From Distichodus sexfasciatus (lineage: Eukaryota; Chordata; Actinopteri; Characiformes; Distichodontidae), in contig JAVGVS010000673.1 in the NCBI GenBank assembly GCA_032718565.1, positions 69,501 to 133,500 on the forward strand: a DNA stretch of 64,000 bases. The letters run 5' to 3'. The notes beneath the pieces were generated by a model. The model did no database searches. It was not told where the DNA came from and saw only the letters and a program-made list of their open reading frames with translations. Below, piece after piece: positions 11,816 through 24,404 of this stretch. Each line of letters starts with the position of its first letter. Positions within the stretch are counted from its first letter, which is position 1. The translations under genes were made by a program, and so were the position numbers.

Positions 11816-12582
11816 GTAATAGAGGCAAGTGCAACGTCTCTGTCTCAAAAGTAGGCAATCTGCTGAAAATATTACCTTTTCTCCGTAATAAATCAGGCAT
11901 CAGTCAGGTAAACATCTTACACAGGAGGTACCGATGTCATTTTAACCTGATCATAAGATTAATATGCCTATACAATTCAGGAAAGTGGCGGGAGTGGAAC
12001 AGGGCGGCATGCAGTCTCACGCTATTAATTTTTGCATGTATAATTGCTGAATATGCTGAAACAATGGTAAATTTAGATGTGTAATTATTTTAGAGCTATA
12101 AAGCTAACAAGTGACTTTCTACTATATTTCATTTTCTAATGAGCAGAATTTATCTTTAACATATTTAAAATTCAGAATTACATATATTTCTGGCAGAGTT
12201 AAGCTTGCATATGCACAGCTCAGTCCGCTCACATAGTGCACACATCAAGTATTGTTACAGGATCATTTTTCCTATAGCATAAATGAAGTCAGAAAGGCCT
12301 TTTAGCGTGTGTACCTACATTGATACAATCTTCTTGTTGCGCCAAGAAAGAAAAGCATTGGTATAAAGTTCTAAGTTCAGGTAAATATATATTCAGAGGT
12401 AAATATATTCAGAAATATCTAAAATTGTTTATATAAGTATTTAACTTATTATTTGGTTTGTAATAATGATCACTTAAAGTAGTGTCTTTGTGTATTATTA
12501 CAATTCATATGGTACACATCAATTTGATCCAGGACCCATATATTACACTGCCATAGTTCAAATCCCAGTTTATATCACTTAC
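11816..12582. other. Region downstream of the last assigned receptor exon
   Basis: The cytoplasmic and terminal exons of the minus-strand receptor gene (12583-18952) should lie here or further left. The best candidate is a pyrimidine tract with AG followed by a short open segment near 12315-12345, but its splice sites are weak and I do not assign it. No transposon with clear ends is visible. Confidence 0.3.
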
Positions 12583-15500
12583 CCTTTTTATAAAAGTACA
12601 TTGTAAGGCCACCCTGTAGAGCAATAACAGAGAACAGACATTTATTTTAACTAATGAAACTTGTTAAAGATCTCAACTTCTGACCTTTGATGTGGTAAAA
12701 ACACTGCAGAACTTTCACTTACAATGAGAATATGGAAAGTGGGTCTTAATTTCATCAATAAATTAACAAAATGTAAAATGTCAGAATTCAGGGATGTATC
12801 ACTAAATGTACTTTGCTAATCTCACAAATTTTATATGATGCAAAAAAGCAGTCTGACTACAGTTTCTGCGTCAAATCCAGATGCAAATCCAATTAAATGA
12901 TCTGTTACTTCATTAGTGGGTTGCTGAATATACCATTTTATTTAATTGCTAAATTAAGATATTGATGGCAAATCCAGTTCTGAAGTCCTGTGTGTGTGTT
13001 TTTGTTGTGTGTGTGCGAGTTATGGACGTATATCATTGACATAGTTTAGGACATTAAGATGTTTATCTTACCAGTGCAATCACCGCTAGTACCAAGACGA
13101 CAATTACTGCGATATATCCAGTCTCTAAACAAACAAAAACACAAATCAAAATCAGGGATAAAGATGAATATGCATTTACATTGGCAGGGTGGGGTGCTAT
13201 TCTTCCATCATTTGTCATCTCTTTCTTTTGGTTATTTAGTTTAATTTGCTTTAGTTGTATCTGTGTCATATTGTGTATATAAACAACTTTGTTATGGTTT
13301 TTGTGGAGTCCCAAGGCTGTAGATGAGCTTTACTACTGGACTAAATTTTGCAGCTTTTGATTGGTTCATAAGTTATGTGCATTCATATTTATATTCACTT
13401 TTAATTTTTCATGTATTTAGTGTTTTCTAATGTATTTATATTTTTACTCACCACTTGTAGTTCCTGCAAATTTTAGGTACAAATTAGTCAACGGTCAATA
13501 AATGCATTGATGTTAACCCATTAAATAACGTTAAAATATTTAACACAGTGACGTGTATGTCTATATATGTATTTTTTAAAGTAAAAAGTAACATTTGGAG
13601 ATTGCTACATTTAGAACAAACGTCAACATATTTAGGCTTTAGTCCTTTAGGTTTTGTACAACACTGTTGTTACGATGAAGGAACATCTTTGCACTATTTT
13701 TGACACCAAATGACACAAATATATGAAAAACCCAAACTGAAAAGACACTGCAGGCATATTAAAACCTTGTGGATGGAATGTGTAACCTCTCTTGTGAAAA
13801 CAAAGAATAAACAACACAATGATAAAAAATAATGGGATAAATGTACGCAAATACTATCGATGTAATGGTACACTAATAAATTGGTTCAGTGATCAACAAG
13901 CTGATAGCATCAATCAAACATTATACATATTTTAAACGTCACATATTGAAAAGGAGATGTGCTATTGTTAAAAGAGGAGTTTGTTTTTTTATTTTATTTC
14001 AGGATTGAAATGATATTTTTGTCAAAATGCATTGTATTTATATCAGAATATGAATAAAAAGTGGTTCTTAACTCAGCATATTATATTGTCTAAGATCAAT
14101 CACTGGCTCCTGAGTTGAATTAAATTAAAACTTTATCGTAGCAGGCTATGTGATAGCAACAGAGATGCAATTGTTTTCCATTGAATCAATGTTATATTGT
14201 ATTATGACTTGTGATTTAAACCTCTAACAAAAACACTGCACAAACTTGAATTTAAACACTAGGCTGTAGAGCTGTAAAATTCAGTTCCCTTTTAGGATTC
14301 GGCTCCCTAGGATTAGTCACTCAATAAACTGATCCAGGTATTTGAGTCACTTAAGTCACTTGAGTCAGTTTTGCCAAATCGCCAGCTGAATCATTTGTTT
14401 TTCATTGAAGACCGTATATGTGGCTTGTGATGAGAATGAATGCACTTCCAAATAAATGACAAAGTGTCAAGACAAGGCTTTATTTATTTTCAAGTAGAGG
14501 AAGTTAACCGGCGGATTTACTCATGACTGTATTTGCTTCAGGAAATGCTAACCCTCTTGTATGAGCCTTTCAGATTCGGCTGTATGTTTCCGGCTCTAGG
14601 GGAAGTTAACTGACAGATTTACTCATGAATGTGTGTGCTTTGCACCACGCTACTGATTCGACTGACACAAGTCCCGTAGTCTACAAAGAGGATTCGACTC
14701 TGTAGGAAGTTGTTAGGATCCCTCATTTGAGCGTGGTGGTGCCAACGAACTGTAAGTTATGACATTTGTAGCAGCTACACTTGCTACTATGGCTGCATTG
14801 ATCTTGTAATGAGTTTGAAATGATTATAAGATGTGTGTACGTGATGGGGTTTATATTTTAGTCATGGTGTAGCTAGGACTCAATGGATTTGGGTTAGTGG
14901 AGACCTCAGATTCGTGACTCGTGAGTTATTTAATGGATTCAGGTGATTAACCCGGATGAGTTCTAATGTGTGCCCGGCTCTAATGCGGAGAGTGGTGTGA
15001 GAGGTCTTTCAGCTACACAAGCAGACGTTGCTGAGCAAAGTGTGTGTCTGTGTGGGTGTGTTCTTTTATAGGGTTTTTTTTTTTTTTACTTTTGTATTTC
15101 ACTAGGTTTCATAGGTTTTCTAAAATACATCAAATACTTAAGTGAAACCTTTTACAAATGTGAAAAGCAGATGTGATGAGTTTAATCACCTACCAAGTGA
15201 AGTTATTGTGCATCTGGAATTTTTTACAAAAGGTCCTTGTGGATTGCTTGTAAGGCATGGCATTACTAAAGGAAAAAATAAAAATCAGTGTTTACATATT
15301 TCACAAAGTCAATGTTGACTGAATTTTTCACAAACAGAGGACAAATGGATTCTTAAAATGCAACTCAGCTGAAGAGGACATGTATTTCCCCATGTAAATT
15401 TCAAGGAACAATACGTTGAGAGACCTCAAAACACCGAAATAGTGTAGTCTGAGAGACTTTTACACAAGAATAGACTTCCAAAACCATTATTTATGATGAT

Positions 15501-18500
15501 AACACAAAGTCATTGAGCTCTTGCTTCCAGATGGTGTGTTAACAAGTCTAGCTGAGGATGCCATTTAGTCTGGGTCTTTCCTAATCATCTCTGTAAAATA
15601 GTGTTTATGTTTTTCCAGTGTAAACAAAATATATAGACACCAAAAAGTTTGTAATTACAACCATGCTGTAATTAACTTTTCAACTACTAGATACATCATT
15701 AGATGTTTTGCAGTGATTACCTCGCTAAAGAAAATATAATCATCTTTTAATTATTTTACATCCACATGACTAAACTGTGCCTGCAATTAGGGGTGGGAAT
15801 CGAAAACCGGTTGCATTTGACCAGTTCCATCGGAATAGCTCACTCCCACGTTATGGATTCTTCTTAACAAGTCTCTCATTTTCCAGCACCACATTTTCCA
15901 GTTGTCCCCAAGTTTTGCATCGCGGTACATTACGTCACACTCTCTGCAACTTGACCTTTAACCACGAGGGATCATGATGCATACGTATTTTTCGCAGTGT
16001 AAACACGCACGTTCAAAGGGTAGTCCACCTGGCACTAATCTTATTTTTCTTTATGGTACTAAGCCATAGAATGTCTCTGCATAATAAAAATTTTGAATAT
16101 TAATATGAGTGTGTTCATGTTCACAGTCTTGTGCAGACATTATTTTGAGAAAAAATGTGTAGAACTACTTTTTTCGCACTCAAAAACTACTCAGGAATTG
16201 ATAAGAGAATTGATAAGGAATTGTATTGATAGGCAGAATCGCCAATGGCATTGATGTTGAAAAAGTCTTATCAATTCCCACCCCTACCTGCAATGTCTGC
16301 AAGCACTGTACAAGCTTTTCTATAATTTTGTAAATGCTAATAGAGTCTTAGGGCAGCACGGTGGCGCAGTGGTTAGCGCTGCCGCCTCACAGCGAGAAGG
16401 TCCTAGATTTGTCCCCATGGATGGCTGTAGGTCCTTTCTGTGTGAAGTTGTAATGCTCTACCTGTGTTCGCGTGGGTTTTCTCCGGGTGCTCCGGCTTCC
16501 TCCCAAAATCCAAAGGCACGCAATATAGTTTAATTGGCAACTCTAAATCGGTTCCGTATGTGTGAATGTGAGTGTGATTGTGTGAGTGTTTGTGCCCTGC
16601 GGTGTGTTGGTGCTTGCCCAGGGTTGCTCCCCGCCTTGCACCCCTAGGTTTCCGGAATAGGCTCTGGTCCCCCCGCGATCCCAGTTGTGATTAAGCAGCT
16701 CAGATAATGAATGACTGAATGTATAATGGAGTCTTTATAAAACACACACAACAAAACTTACCATCATGCGTAACAGTACATCTTGAGTCACCTCTCCCTT
16801 TGAAATGCCGATTAGACTGCCAGTGACACTCTGTATCAGATTTGCAATGCAGAGAGCTTTGGCATTCCATATTACCTACATCAGAGAGAGAGAGAGAGGT
16901 TTAGAGCACACCCCACTTCCTGGTATGTTGTTTGCACTGCGTGTTCCCTATCTAGTAGGTCAGTGTCTGTGTAGAACACCCCCGCGCTTATCACTGATTT
17001 CAGCTGTGTCTCGTTCTGCTTCGAGTTTGGGATTCGAGTAAACACTCGTTTATTGAGTTCTGTGGTCTTATTTAAGTCAGTGTAACCCATGTGTCCTCGA
17101 GTCTGTATCCCTCAGACAGTACGTAGATGTGTTATGTGTTTGTTGGATCTCCTGGCACAAGTCTGCTCTCTCCCCTTTGGACTTTTTGGACCATTGTCAG
17201 TTCACCTCCCGAGTCTTCAAGCGTAAGGACCTCGCTCGTTCCGCTTACTCGGTGAGGTTCTCCCCCATTAACTGACGCCTACTACTGGGAGCACGAACTT
17301 CATCTCTCAATTGTTACTCTGTGCCTGTTTTCATGTGCCTTTTTGCCCTTGTTTTTGGACTGTCTTTGTTCCCCTGTTTTTCCCTATTTTTCCTCTTTTG
17401 TGTTTCACCAGTCAAACCCTTTATCATGCCTGCAACAGCGTCCTCCTCTCCTTCCCCCAACACCCACGTCATGACAGGTATCGGACATAAAGTGGTATCA
17501 TCCCATCTCGCATGTATACCTCAGAAACCTGGTGGCAGCTGTTGACAGCTGATTCTTTCTGCCACATCCAGGTAGCCACTGTTCATACCCCTAGCCATTC
17601 TGGGTATTTAATGAGTTCTAGCTCACGCACACCTGATGCAGCTTTTGAGGCTAGTTCTAACGCTAACGATAATGCTTGACACAACACCTGATTTGCAAAC
17701 CTGTGCTCTTATGAGGGATTCTATTTAGGGAGTTGAATAATTTTGAGTAATTTTGTCAGTAAGGTGACATTTTGTGTTGAATGTACAGAAACCACTTGTA
17801 ATATTAGTTGTGTTGAACTGTTTAAATTGTTCTTGTTTGACTTGTTTATTGCAAAGAACTGAAAATGTGTAAATTTTGCCAATAGCCCTAATTTGCAATG
17901 CAGGTTGAATAATTCTGAATGCAACTGTATATATACAAATGTCTGTTTTTACTTCATAATGATTTACATATTAATTTTTATTGTCAGGCCTTTGAAATGG
18001 TTTGTTTTTCAACCTTTTCATAAATTATCCTCTAAATCTCCCTCCAGTTGTATACTGTAAATGAGAATTGCCCTTACCATGAAAGTGGGGGAGGGATTTG
18101 TGGAATATTCAGCAGACATTACAGTAAGATTGTCACATATTTACAAATATATTTTATGATTTTTAATCAACATAAGTACCTGTAGGATTGTATGCACAGT
18201 CTAGATGACCATCTAATTCATCTGGGAATTCAATGCTAAATCCACATTCTTTGGTTGAGTTGCAAAAACTCTCACTCGTTTTACCAGTTTCAGTGCATTG
18301 GATTTGTAGCGCTGTAAAAAGAAAAGGTAAAAGTCATGTTCCATGCATGCAAATCTCACTGGAAATAATAACTCACAGAACAGCTAATGGAGGAAACATT
18401 TTTGCCACCTCAAATCTCAAACTTTGTTTATGTATTTTTTCACATTTCTATTTAATAAGGCAATATGCACTTACCTTGACATTCATTAAAGTTTATTTTC

Positions 18501-18952
18501 CATTCGAATTGATCTTGATTGGGTAATGGGGGGCTTTGTTTGTTTTCTGTAACACACTTTAGGTGCACTATTTGGTTGACTAAAAACAGATAAAAACAGG
18601 ATATAAATTTCACAAGATGAATTTATATAAGTTCTGTGCATCCAAGTTTGCTGTTATGAGTGTATTTTCTTCATGTTAAAAATGTATAGTGTTTTATTCT
18701 TATTTTGAGTTATCATAAATATGTTTATTGGAGATTTAAGTAAATTGAAGTAGCCATGTTGTTTATGTTCCTTTATATTCACAAATTAACAACAGATGGC
18801 AGCACTGGCACAGTAATTGACAGAGTTATAAGCACTGACTACATATTTTAACTCAAGAGTTTATATTGTTGAAATGTGCATTATTACTTACAAGATTCAG
18901 CATTTACCAAGGGGACCATAAGCACCAGTGGAATTAAATACACAAATCCCAT
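12583..18952 (-). CDS. Unrecognised type I membrane receptor, five exons
   Basis: Five minus-strand coding segments fit together: 18952-18892 (61 nt), 18579-18475 (105), 18311-18180 (132), 13124-13072 (53) and 12613-12583 (31). Every junction has GT-AG signals and compatible phase: 1, 1, 1, 0, then open at phase 1. Exon 1 encodes a signal peptide, MGFVYLIPLVLMVPLVNA, with donor TCTT|GTAAGTAA. Exons 2 and 3 encode an ectodomain of about 80 residues with six cysteines (KCV, ECQ, QCT, FCN, ECG, DCA) and two NxT/NxS-like sites. Exon 4 is a transmembrane helix, TGYIAVIVVLVLAVIAL. Exon 5 continues GGLTMYFYKK, a basic stop-transfer. The segment LDGHLDC resembles the F-strand of an immunoglobulin fold, so a degenerate Ig-like domain is possible, but I do not recognise the family. 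The tail exons were not found. The start is the only in-frame ATG before the hydrophobic segment. Confidence 0.65.
15788..16286. mobile_element. hAT MITE with perfect 8-bp target duplication
   Basis: The ends TAGGGGTGGGAATCGA and TCAATTCCCACCCCTA are inverted repeats. CCTGCAAT flanks both sides exactly (15780-15787 and 16287-16294), which is hAT-type. The copy B equivalent starts near 49570 but is cut off near 49970, so the insertion predates the duplication. It lies in intron 3 of the receptor gene. The 66-aa ORF inside is not a protein. Confidence 0.92.
16351..16723 (+). mobile_element. tRNA-derived SINE, full length
   Basis: The 5' end GGGCAGCACGGTGGCGCAGT contains an RNA polymerase III A-box match (TGGCGCAGTGG). 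The B-box region is mutated here (CTAGATTTGTCCCC); the copy at 40108 keeps GGTTCGAACCCC. The tail ends GATTAAGCAGCTCAGATAATG. Flanks TAATAGAGTCTTA and TAATGGAGTCTTTA form a target duplication with small differences. It sits in intron 3 of the receptor gene and is a SINE, not a tRNA gene. Confidence 0.85.
17180..17475 (+). mobile_element. LTR fragment, family 2
   Basis: This is the opposite orientation of part of 9539-10150. Shared features include GTTCACCTCCCGAGTCTTCAAG, the GAGGTTCTCCCCCATTA region, and an end in GTCATGACA. The upstream portion (16740-17179) is only vaguely similar and may be the rest of the LTR, diverged. No retroelement ORF is attached. Confidence 0.55.
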
Positions 18953-19069
18953 TTTCTACAGAAGGGATAGAAAAAAATGAAAAGAAATGTCAAAAAGGTC
19001 AAGACAATATTCTTTTACTGCTTACCGGGTAAGGGGGAAAAGGTGTTATTTTAGTGATCTCAGTGCTGG

Positions 19070-21010
19070 AACCCTGTTGCTTTTTTGTTAGGTAGTACTT
19101 CCTCCCGCCACTCAGGCAAGCGACGACAGCCAAATCGGCCACTAGGAGGCGCTACAGCAAAGGCCAATGCGTTAAGGCCTAGATCTCGTGACTGCTGAGG
19201 CCAGTTTTCAAAATGCAACTTTGGCTTTAATCATACAACTTTCAAATTGGGACTATGGACTTCCGCCTAATTAGATTTTTTTGCAAATAATAATAACAAT
19301 AATAATAATAATATGCAAAACCAACTTTTGTGAACTAGACTGTGGTTTTTCAACTGATCTGCACACTCTTGGTCTCATTTTACTCATAAGACACTCCTCG
19401 TCAATAATTATCGAACACATCTGTGATTTAACAAACAAAATGGCTTCCATATGCAAAGTAATATTGCATTCATTTGCATATTTTCACTTAAATGGTAATA
19501 ACTCCTGAACCCTGGGCTATATGGTTCAAGGATCAAGATTCTTTATTGTCATCAGTCGCTTTATACATGTACACAGTGTGATGAGAAAGCGTTTTGCCAT
19601 GGCCCCGGTGCAACATATAGTAACACTGAACATTACATTCAACAGGACAAAGGGTGCAAACAAGCAACACAATAAATACAGTACAAACACAATAAATACA
19701 GTACGAAAGTGATGGTTAGTGAAGAGATGGAATGTAAACCTCAAAATGTTTGGTATTGCTATGTGTATGTTTCCAAGGCACATCTGCATCAGCATCTAAG
19801 CAGCATCTAAGCAGCTTTCAAGAAATAAAGTGCAAGAGCATTACAATACAAAACAATCACAATAAATAGACAGAACAAGAAATAGAACAATAGATGGCGA
19901 CCAACCTTAATACACACATGCACGACCTCACTTGAAATCATCACAAAACTTGGTAGTTATGTTTAGACTCCAGTCTAGATGTAGCATGTCAATTTAAGTG
20001 AAATTTGGTCAATAGGTGGCGCTATAGCACACTCTCAAACTTGACAATGTTTTTTTTTTGGACATATCTCATGGACCATGAGACACAGAATGAAATCCTT
20101 TGCTCAGATGAAGTACTCATGTACAGCCAGTTAAACAATGTCAGTGTTTTTTTGTGTGTTTAATTTGACTTTTGCCTAACTTGCATAACCAGAAAATGAT
20201 ACTTTTTCAAACTAGTCTCAGGTTTTTATCCAGTCTCTATGAAAGTAGTATTTTTTGAAACTCAAGAGTCGCTAGTCAAATAATTATCAAAAACATTTTG
20301 ATATTTTTCAACTACATGGCTCCTACAAGTGCATAAATCAAGATGGGCATGGCCTAATTGGAACAAACGGACCTAAATTTGGTAGCCATGTGTACGATAA
20401 CACTACAAAGACATATGCACAATTTGTTGGTAATTGGCCTTTGGGGAGTGCCACAACAAAATAAATAAACCTTTTGGTACATTTTGCGCAAAACGCACAC
20501 ATTTCAAAGCATTGTGACTCGTGATTCTTTAAGACTTGCATAAAAATGTAGCCCTGCACATTGTAAAACTTTCATAAGCTGCAATTTATAACTTTGTGGT
20601 ACCACCCAGATTTTTACATTAACACCAAAAACACACAAAGTCTTGAATAATATCTAAAAATAATTATCCCTTGATGGGACCAAAAGTTTGAGATATTCTC
20701 TCAAATGTGTGTTCTAAAGACCTTGTAAAGCCTATGTAACTTGTCAAAAATGTCAAACGCAGAAAATTCAATTGCATAATTACACCTTGAAACAATTGGA
20801 TGATACTTTGTGATTTTCACATATTTGTTTGAAACTCTAACATCTTGATTGGATAGCACCAAAACCAAATTCTGAAGTTTCATGCAAAGTACAGCATTTT
20901 TGATGAAATTACAATGTAAAAGTTTATTTTAGCCTATATTCCTTAACATTTTCTGATTGAGCTGTGCTTGGACCCATGGAATATAGGGGTCCTGGCTATT
21001 ATTATTATTA
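19070..21010. mobile_element. Non-autonomous DNA element, fish-type interspersed repeat
   Basis: The repeat body has motifs common in fish dispersed elements (CACTAGGAGGCGCTACAGC near 19140, AATAGGTGGCGCTATAGC near 20012) and ends TGTGCTTGGACCCATGG before an ATT microsatellite (20998-21053). Copy B has a shortened version at about 50880-51010 that keeps the inverse end, GGGTCCAAGCACAAAATGC type. A further retroposed tail resembling a LINE end (TTCTTTATTGTCATCAG) is at 19524-19900. No intact protein is present. Confidence 0.55.
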
Positions 21011-22124
21011 TTATTATTATAATTATTATTATTATTATTAGTAGTAGTAGTAGTATCTATTTATTGTTTTTTTATATGTATATGAAATGAAATGACATTT
21101 AACCCATCTGTATAGAGTGTGTGGTATGTTTTGTAAGTTCAACAAAAGTATTAATTTCATTAACCATTAGGCTACCTGCCTACAATAAAACAATCAGTTT
21201 GACTAACTAATCGTTTTATTTCCTTATTACAACTACTAATTTCATACCAGGAAACAAAACAATGTATCAAATTTGTGAAGAAAAAAAAAAACAGAAACAA
21301 TTTTAATGTATTTAAATTCATGTCCAGAAAGGCGTTCAAAAGAATCAGTTTCAGAATCAGAATCATTTAGTCTAGGTCTTTTCTAAATTTCTCTTTAAAA
21401 GAGTTTTGGCCTTTTTTGCCTCCAATTTTTGTTATTCCAGTGTAAACAAAATGAATAGACACTAAGGATTTTGTAATTACAACCATCAGAATCAGCTTTT
21501 TTTTTCTTAGAAAATCATGTTTTGTTTTGCAAAGATAAATTTAAGATACATAAATATTGATAACTAAAATAGGTTTTTCTATAAGAGTTTCCAATTAGCT
21601 TGCTGTGAAAGCTCTGATTCACTTCAGTGTATAAGAACTGAAGTTTCAAATCAGCCTCGAACACATCTATCTTAGGAAGGCTGGTGTTACTAGACAGGTT
21701 AGAAGACATGCAGAATGAAAGAAAGTGAAAACTGATGTTTATAAAATGCCTGCTTCCTGTGCCAGCCAACACCACATGTCACAAAAAGGTATAGTAGGTA
21801 AATCAGACATTAAAGTGTGAGATGCAAAAGACAAAACAATAAAACAAAAAAACATTATGAAATGTAAAACATACAAAACAATCACAAAATCGAAGCAGTT
21901 TTGGGTAGACAACAGTTTTTACAGAATGTGTTTTTGTTTAACTAATTCATTTCATGCTTAACCCACAAATGCTTACTTTCTGGGAAAAGATTTTCTTGCC
22001 CTGGGCAAATTCAGAACAAATGATATGTCAGTGAGTCTGCTATTACTGTTAACTATTAAGTTAGATCATTACCACAGGATTAGTGGAATAAAACCTTTAT
22101 TTTTATTATTCAAACTACAGATAT

Positions 22125-22153
22125 TTACTGCACTGGAGGCTCTGGTTTTCTAT
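22125..22153 (-). pseudogene. Shortened last exon of a V-type receptor, copy A
   Basis: The minus strand reads TTTGTATCTGAAA-type context on plus, which gives acceptor GTATTTCAG followed by nine codons, RKPEPPVQ and a stop, then AATAAA-like signals. It is the counterpart of 52100-52209. About 75 bases are missing relative to that copy, between two TATTT repeats, so the hydrophobic segment is lost. It is probably a relic. Confidence 0.35.
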
Positions 22154-22512
22154 CTGAAATACAAAATGGAAATAATTAATGGGTCTCATAAATAATATTT
22201 TAGCTCAAAGCTGTATTAGATACATTACATTACCTAAATGTTGTTATAATGTACATTATAAATGTTATCTTTGCATAGATGTATGTATATACAGTCATTT
22301 CTTGCAGCCATAATGTATATATATTATATAAACAAATAACTTTTGATTTTTGTCCTTCATGTCCTTCATATCTCGGCAATCTGTTTCATCCTCTATTAAT
22401 ATATTAACCCTGTACACCTCAAGCCCTTCTTTTATCCATTATTTTATCCCTCTATCCTCCCATTGACTCCCATTCATTTTACACAAAACCACTCTTCACA
22501 CCTTCATACCAA

Positions 22513-22650
22513 TGCTTATGATGCTAACAATCTGAGTGCTAATGATGCTAATGCAAACTATGCTAATGTTAACGTTTAAATGCTTACTATGCTAAATCTA
22601 TTTTAATGCTAACCATGCTAAAACTAACGATGCTAAAGCCAACTTTTTAA
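22513..22650 (+). repeat. GCTAAC/GCTAAT-rich degenerate microsatellite
   Basis: Loose repeats of GATGCTAATGCTAAC run to the insertion point of the LINE at about 22655. The same tract is present at 52602-52808 in copy B without the LINE. The repeated ORF there (MLMPMMLM type) is an artefact of the tract. Confidence 0.8.
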
Positions 22651-22654
22651 ACTA

Positions 22655-24115
22655 GCGATCTTCTTCTCCTTTCTCTTTCCGCTTTTCCCTTCAGGGGTCA
22701 CCACAGCAAATCAACTGCCTCATGTAGTCCTATCTCTGCATCCTCTACCCTCACACCAACTTAACTCTATGTCCTCCTTCAATCACATCCATAAATCTCC
22801 TTTTTGGTCTTCCTCTCAGCCTCCTGCCTGCTGGCTCCAACCTCAGCATCCTTCTACCTATGCACTCATTGTCTCTCCTCTGGACATGTCCAAACCATCT
22901 CAGTCTGGCCTCTTCGACTTTATTCCAAAACATCTAACATAAGCTGTTCCTCTGATGAACTCATTCCTGATCCTATCCATCCTCGTCACTCCCAAAGAGA
23001 ACCTCAACATCTTGAGCTCTGCAACCCCTCCAGTTCTGCTCTCCTGTCTTTTTCCTCCAAACCATACACAACATGGCTGGTCTCACTACTGTCTGTACAC
23101 CTTTCCTTTCATTCTATGAAACCCTTTATCACACATCACACCTGACACTTTTCTCCACCCATTCCAACCTGCTTGCACACGCTTCTTCACCTCTTTTCCA
23201 CTCTCTCTGTTGCTTTGGACCGTAGACCCTAAGTGTACCTTCTTTACTTCTACTCCCTGTAACTTCACTGTTCCACTTGTGCCTCCTCAGTTACACACAT
23301 GCATTCTGGTCTTGCTGCGACTAATCTTCATTCTCTCTCTTTTCCAGCACTATCTCCACCGCTTCTAGCCTTTCCTCTACCTGGCGCTTGCTCTCACTGC
23401 AGAAGATCACAATGTCATCTGCAAACATCATCTGTCAGCCTGTCCATCGCCAGTTAAACAAGAATGGGCTTAGAGCTGGATCCCTGATGCAGTCCCACCT
23501 CCACCTTTTTGAACTCTTCTGTCACTCCTACAGCATCACCTCACTGCTGTCTCACCGTTTCAAGGCTAATGTCCTGCACCACTCTAACATACTCTCCGCC
23601 ACTCCAGAATCCTCATGCAATACCATGCCCTCTCGCACCCTGTCATATGCTTTCTAAATCTACAAAGATACCATGCATAATTTCTGACCTTCTCTCAGCC
23701 TCCATCCTTAAAGCAAAATAATAGCATCTGTAGTACTCTTTCTTGGCATGAAACTGCATTGCTGCTCACAATGCTCACTTCTGACCTAAGCCTAGCTTTC
23801 CACCACTCTTTCCCAAAGCTTCATTGTATGACCTATTAGCTTTTATTCCTCTGCTAGAAGTTGCTACAATTCTGTACGTCTCCCTTCTTCACACCAGAAC
23901 ACTTTTCCTCCATTCCTCAGGCGTCTCCTCCCTTGTCAAGATCTTGTTGAACAACCTAGTCAAAAACTCTACTGCCACCTCTCCTAGACACTTCCATACC
24001 TCCACATGTATGTCATCATCAGGGCCAACTGCCTTCCTCTCGCCATCCCTCTTCAAAGCTTTCTTCCTCACTATCCTTACTAATCTCAGCTACTTCCTGA
24101 TCCATATATACTGGT
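22655..24115 (-). pseudogene. RTE-like LINE, 3' part, broken
   Basis: Reading the minus strand from high to low coordinates, broken frames give KAVGPDDDIHVEVWKCLGE (24071-23889, pre-catalytic reverse-transcriptase region), then LGSTVQSNRESGKEVKKRV and KVSGVMCDKGFHRMKGKVYR (23268-23086), then EEARLRWFGHVQRRDNE and GRPKRRFMDVI (22933-22751). These motifs are typical of the C-terminal half of RTE-type non-LTR retrotransposons common in fish. The 3' end abuts the microsatellite at 22655. There is no intact ORF, and frameshifts and stops are numerous. Confidence 0.75.
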
Positions 24116-24404
24116 ACATTTTATGTAGAGGTATGCAGGTGTGTGTGTTTGTGTGTGTGTGTGACCCTCCATGGCAAAAAACTAGTCACTAAATTTTCAC
24201 AATTAAGTTATGCGTTTTCATGAAAGGGGCATGAAGCAACCTTCAAAATGATAATTTTGCGTCGTAACGAATCCGACGACATATGACTGAGATATCAACA
24301 TTCAAAGGAGCTGGGTTTCTCCTGTCGTTAAGTGAGAAACGGAGAAATCTGCTCTTTGAACTTGACTCTCGACGAGCACTCACAGACGCCAGGTGGTCGC
24401 AGCC

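Larger units (their letters stand above)
12845..22650. repeat. Segmental duplication, copy A
   Basis: Collinear with 39508-52800. Matching blocks are 12845-13125 with 39508-39780, 13270-14000 with 41218-41690, 14190-15060 with 41715-42580, 15160-16199 with 43020-43055 plus 48939-49970, 18650-18830 with 50065-50235, 18870-19065 with 50640-50880, and 21060-22640 with 51040-52800. Differences are insertions on either side and a deletion of 16200-18650 in copy B. Apart from the receptor exons and the transposons listed, intronic stretches such as 13130-15780 and 17480-18175 show nothing coding. Confidence 0.9.

Noticed and set aside
12301..12350. Candidate sixth exon of the membrane receptor (pyrimidine tract, AG, short open segment)
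   Set aside because: The acceptor is separated from the tract by purines, the exon would be under 20 nt and no following exon was found.
16351..16450. tRNA gene suggested by A-box and B-box-like sequence
   Set aside because: No cloverleaf and a long non-tRNA tail with target duplication. It is a tRNA-derived SINE.
21515..21775. 86-codon minus-strand ORF downstream of the V last-exon relic
   Set aside because: Not kept in frame in copy B at 51450-51650, and no splice-bounded domain.
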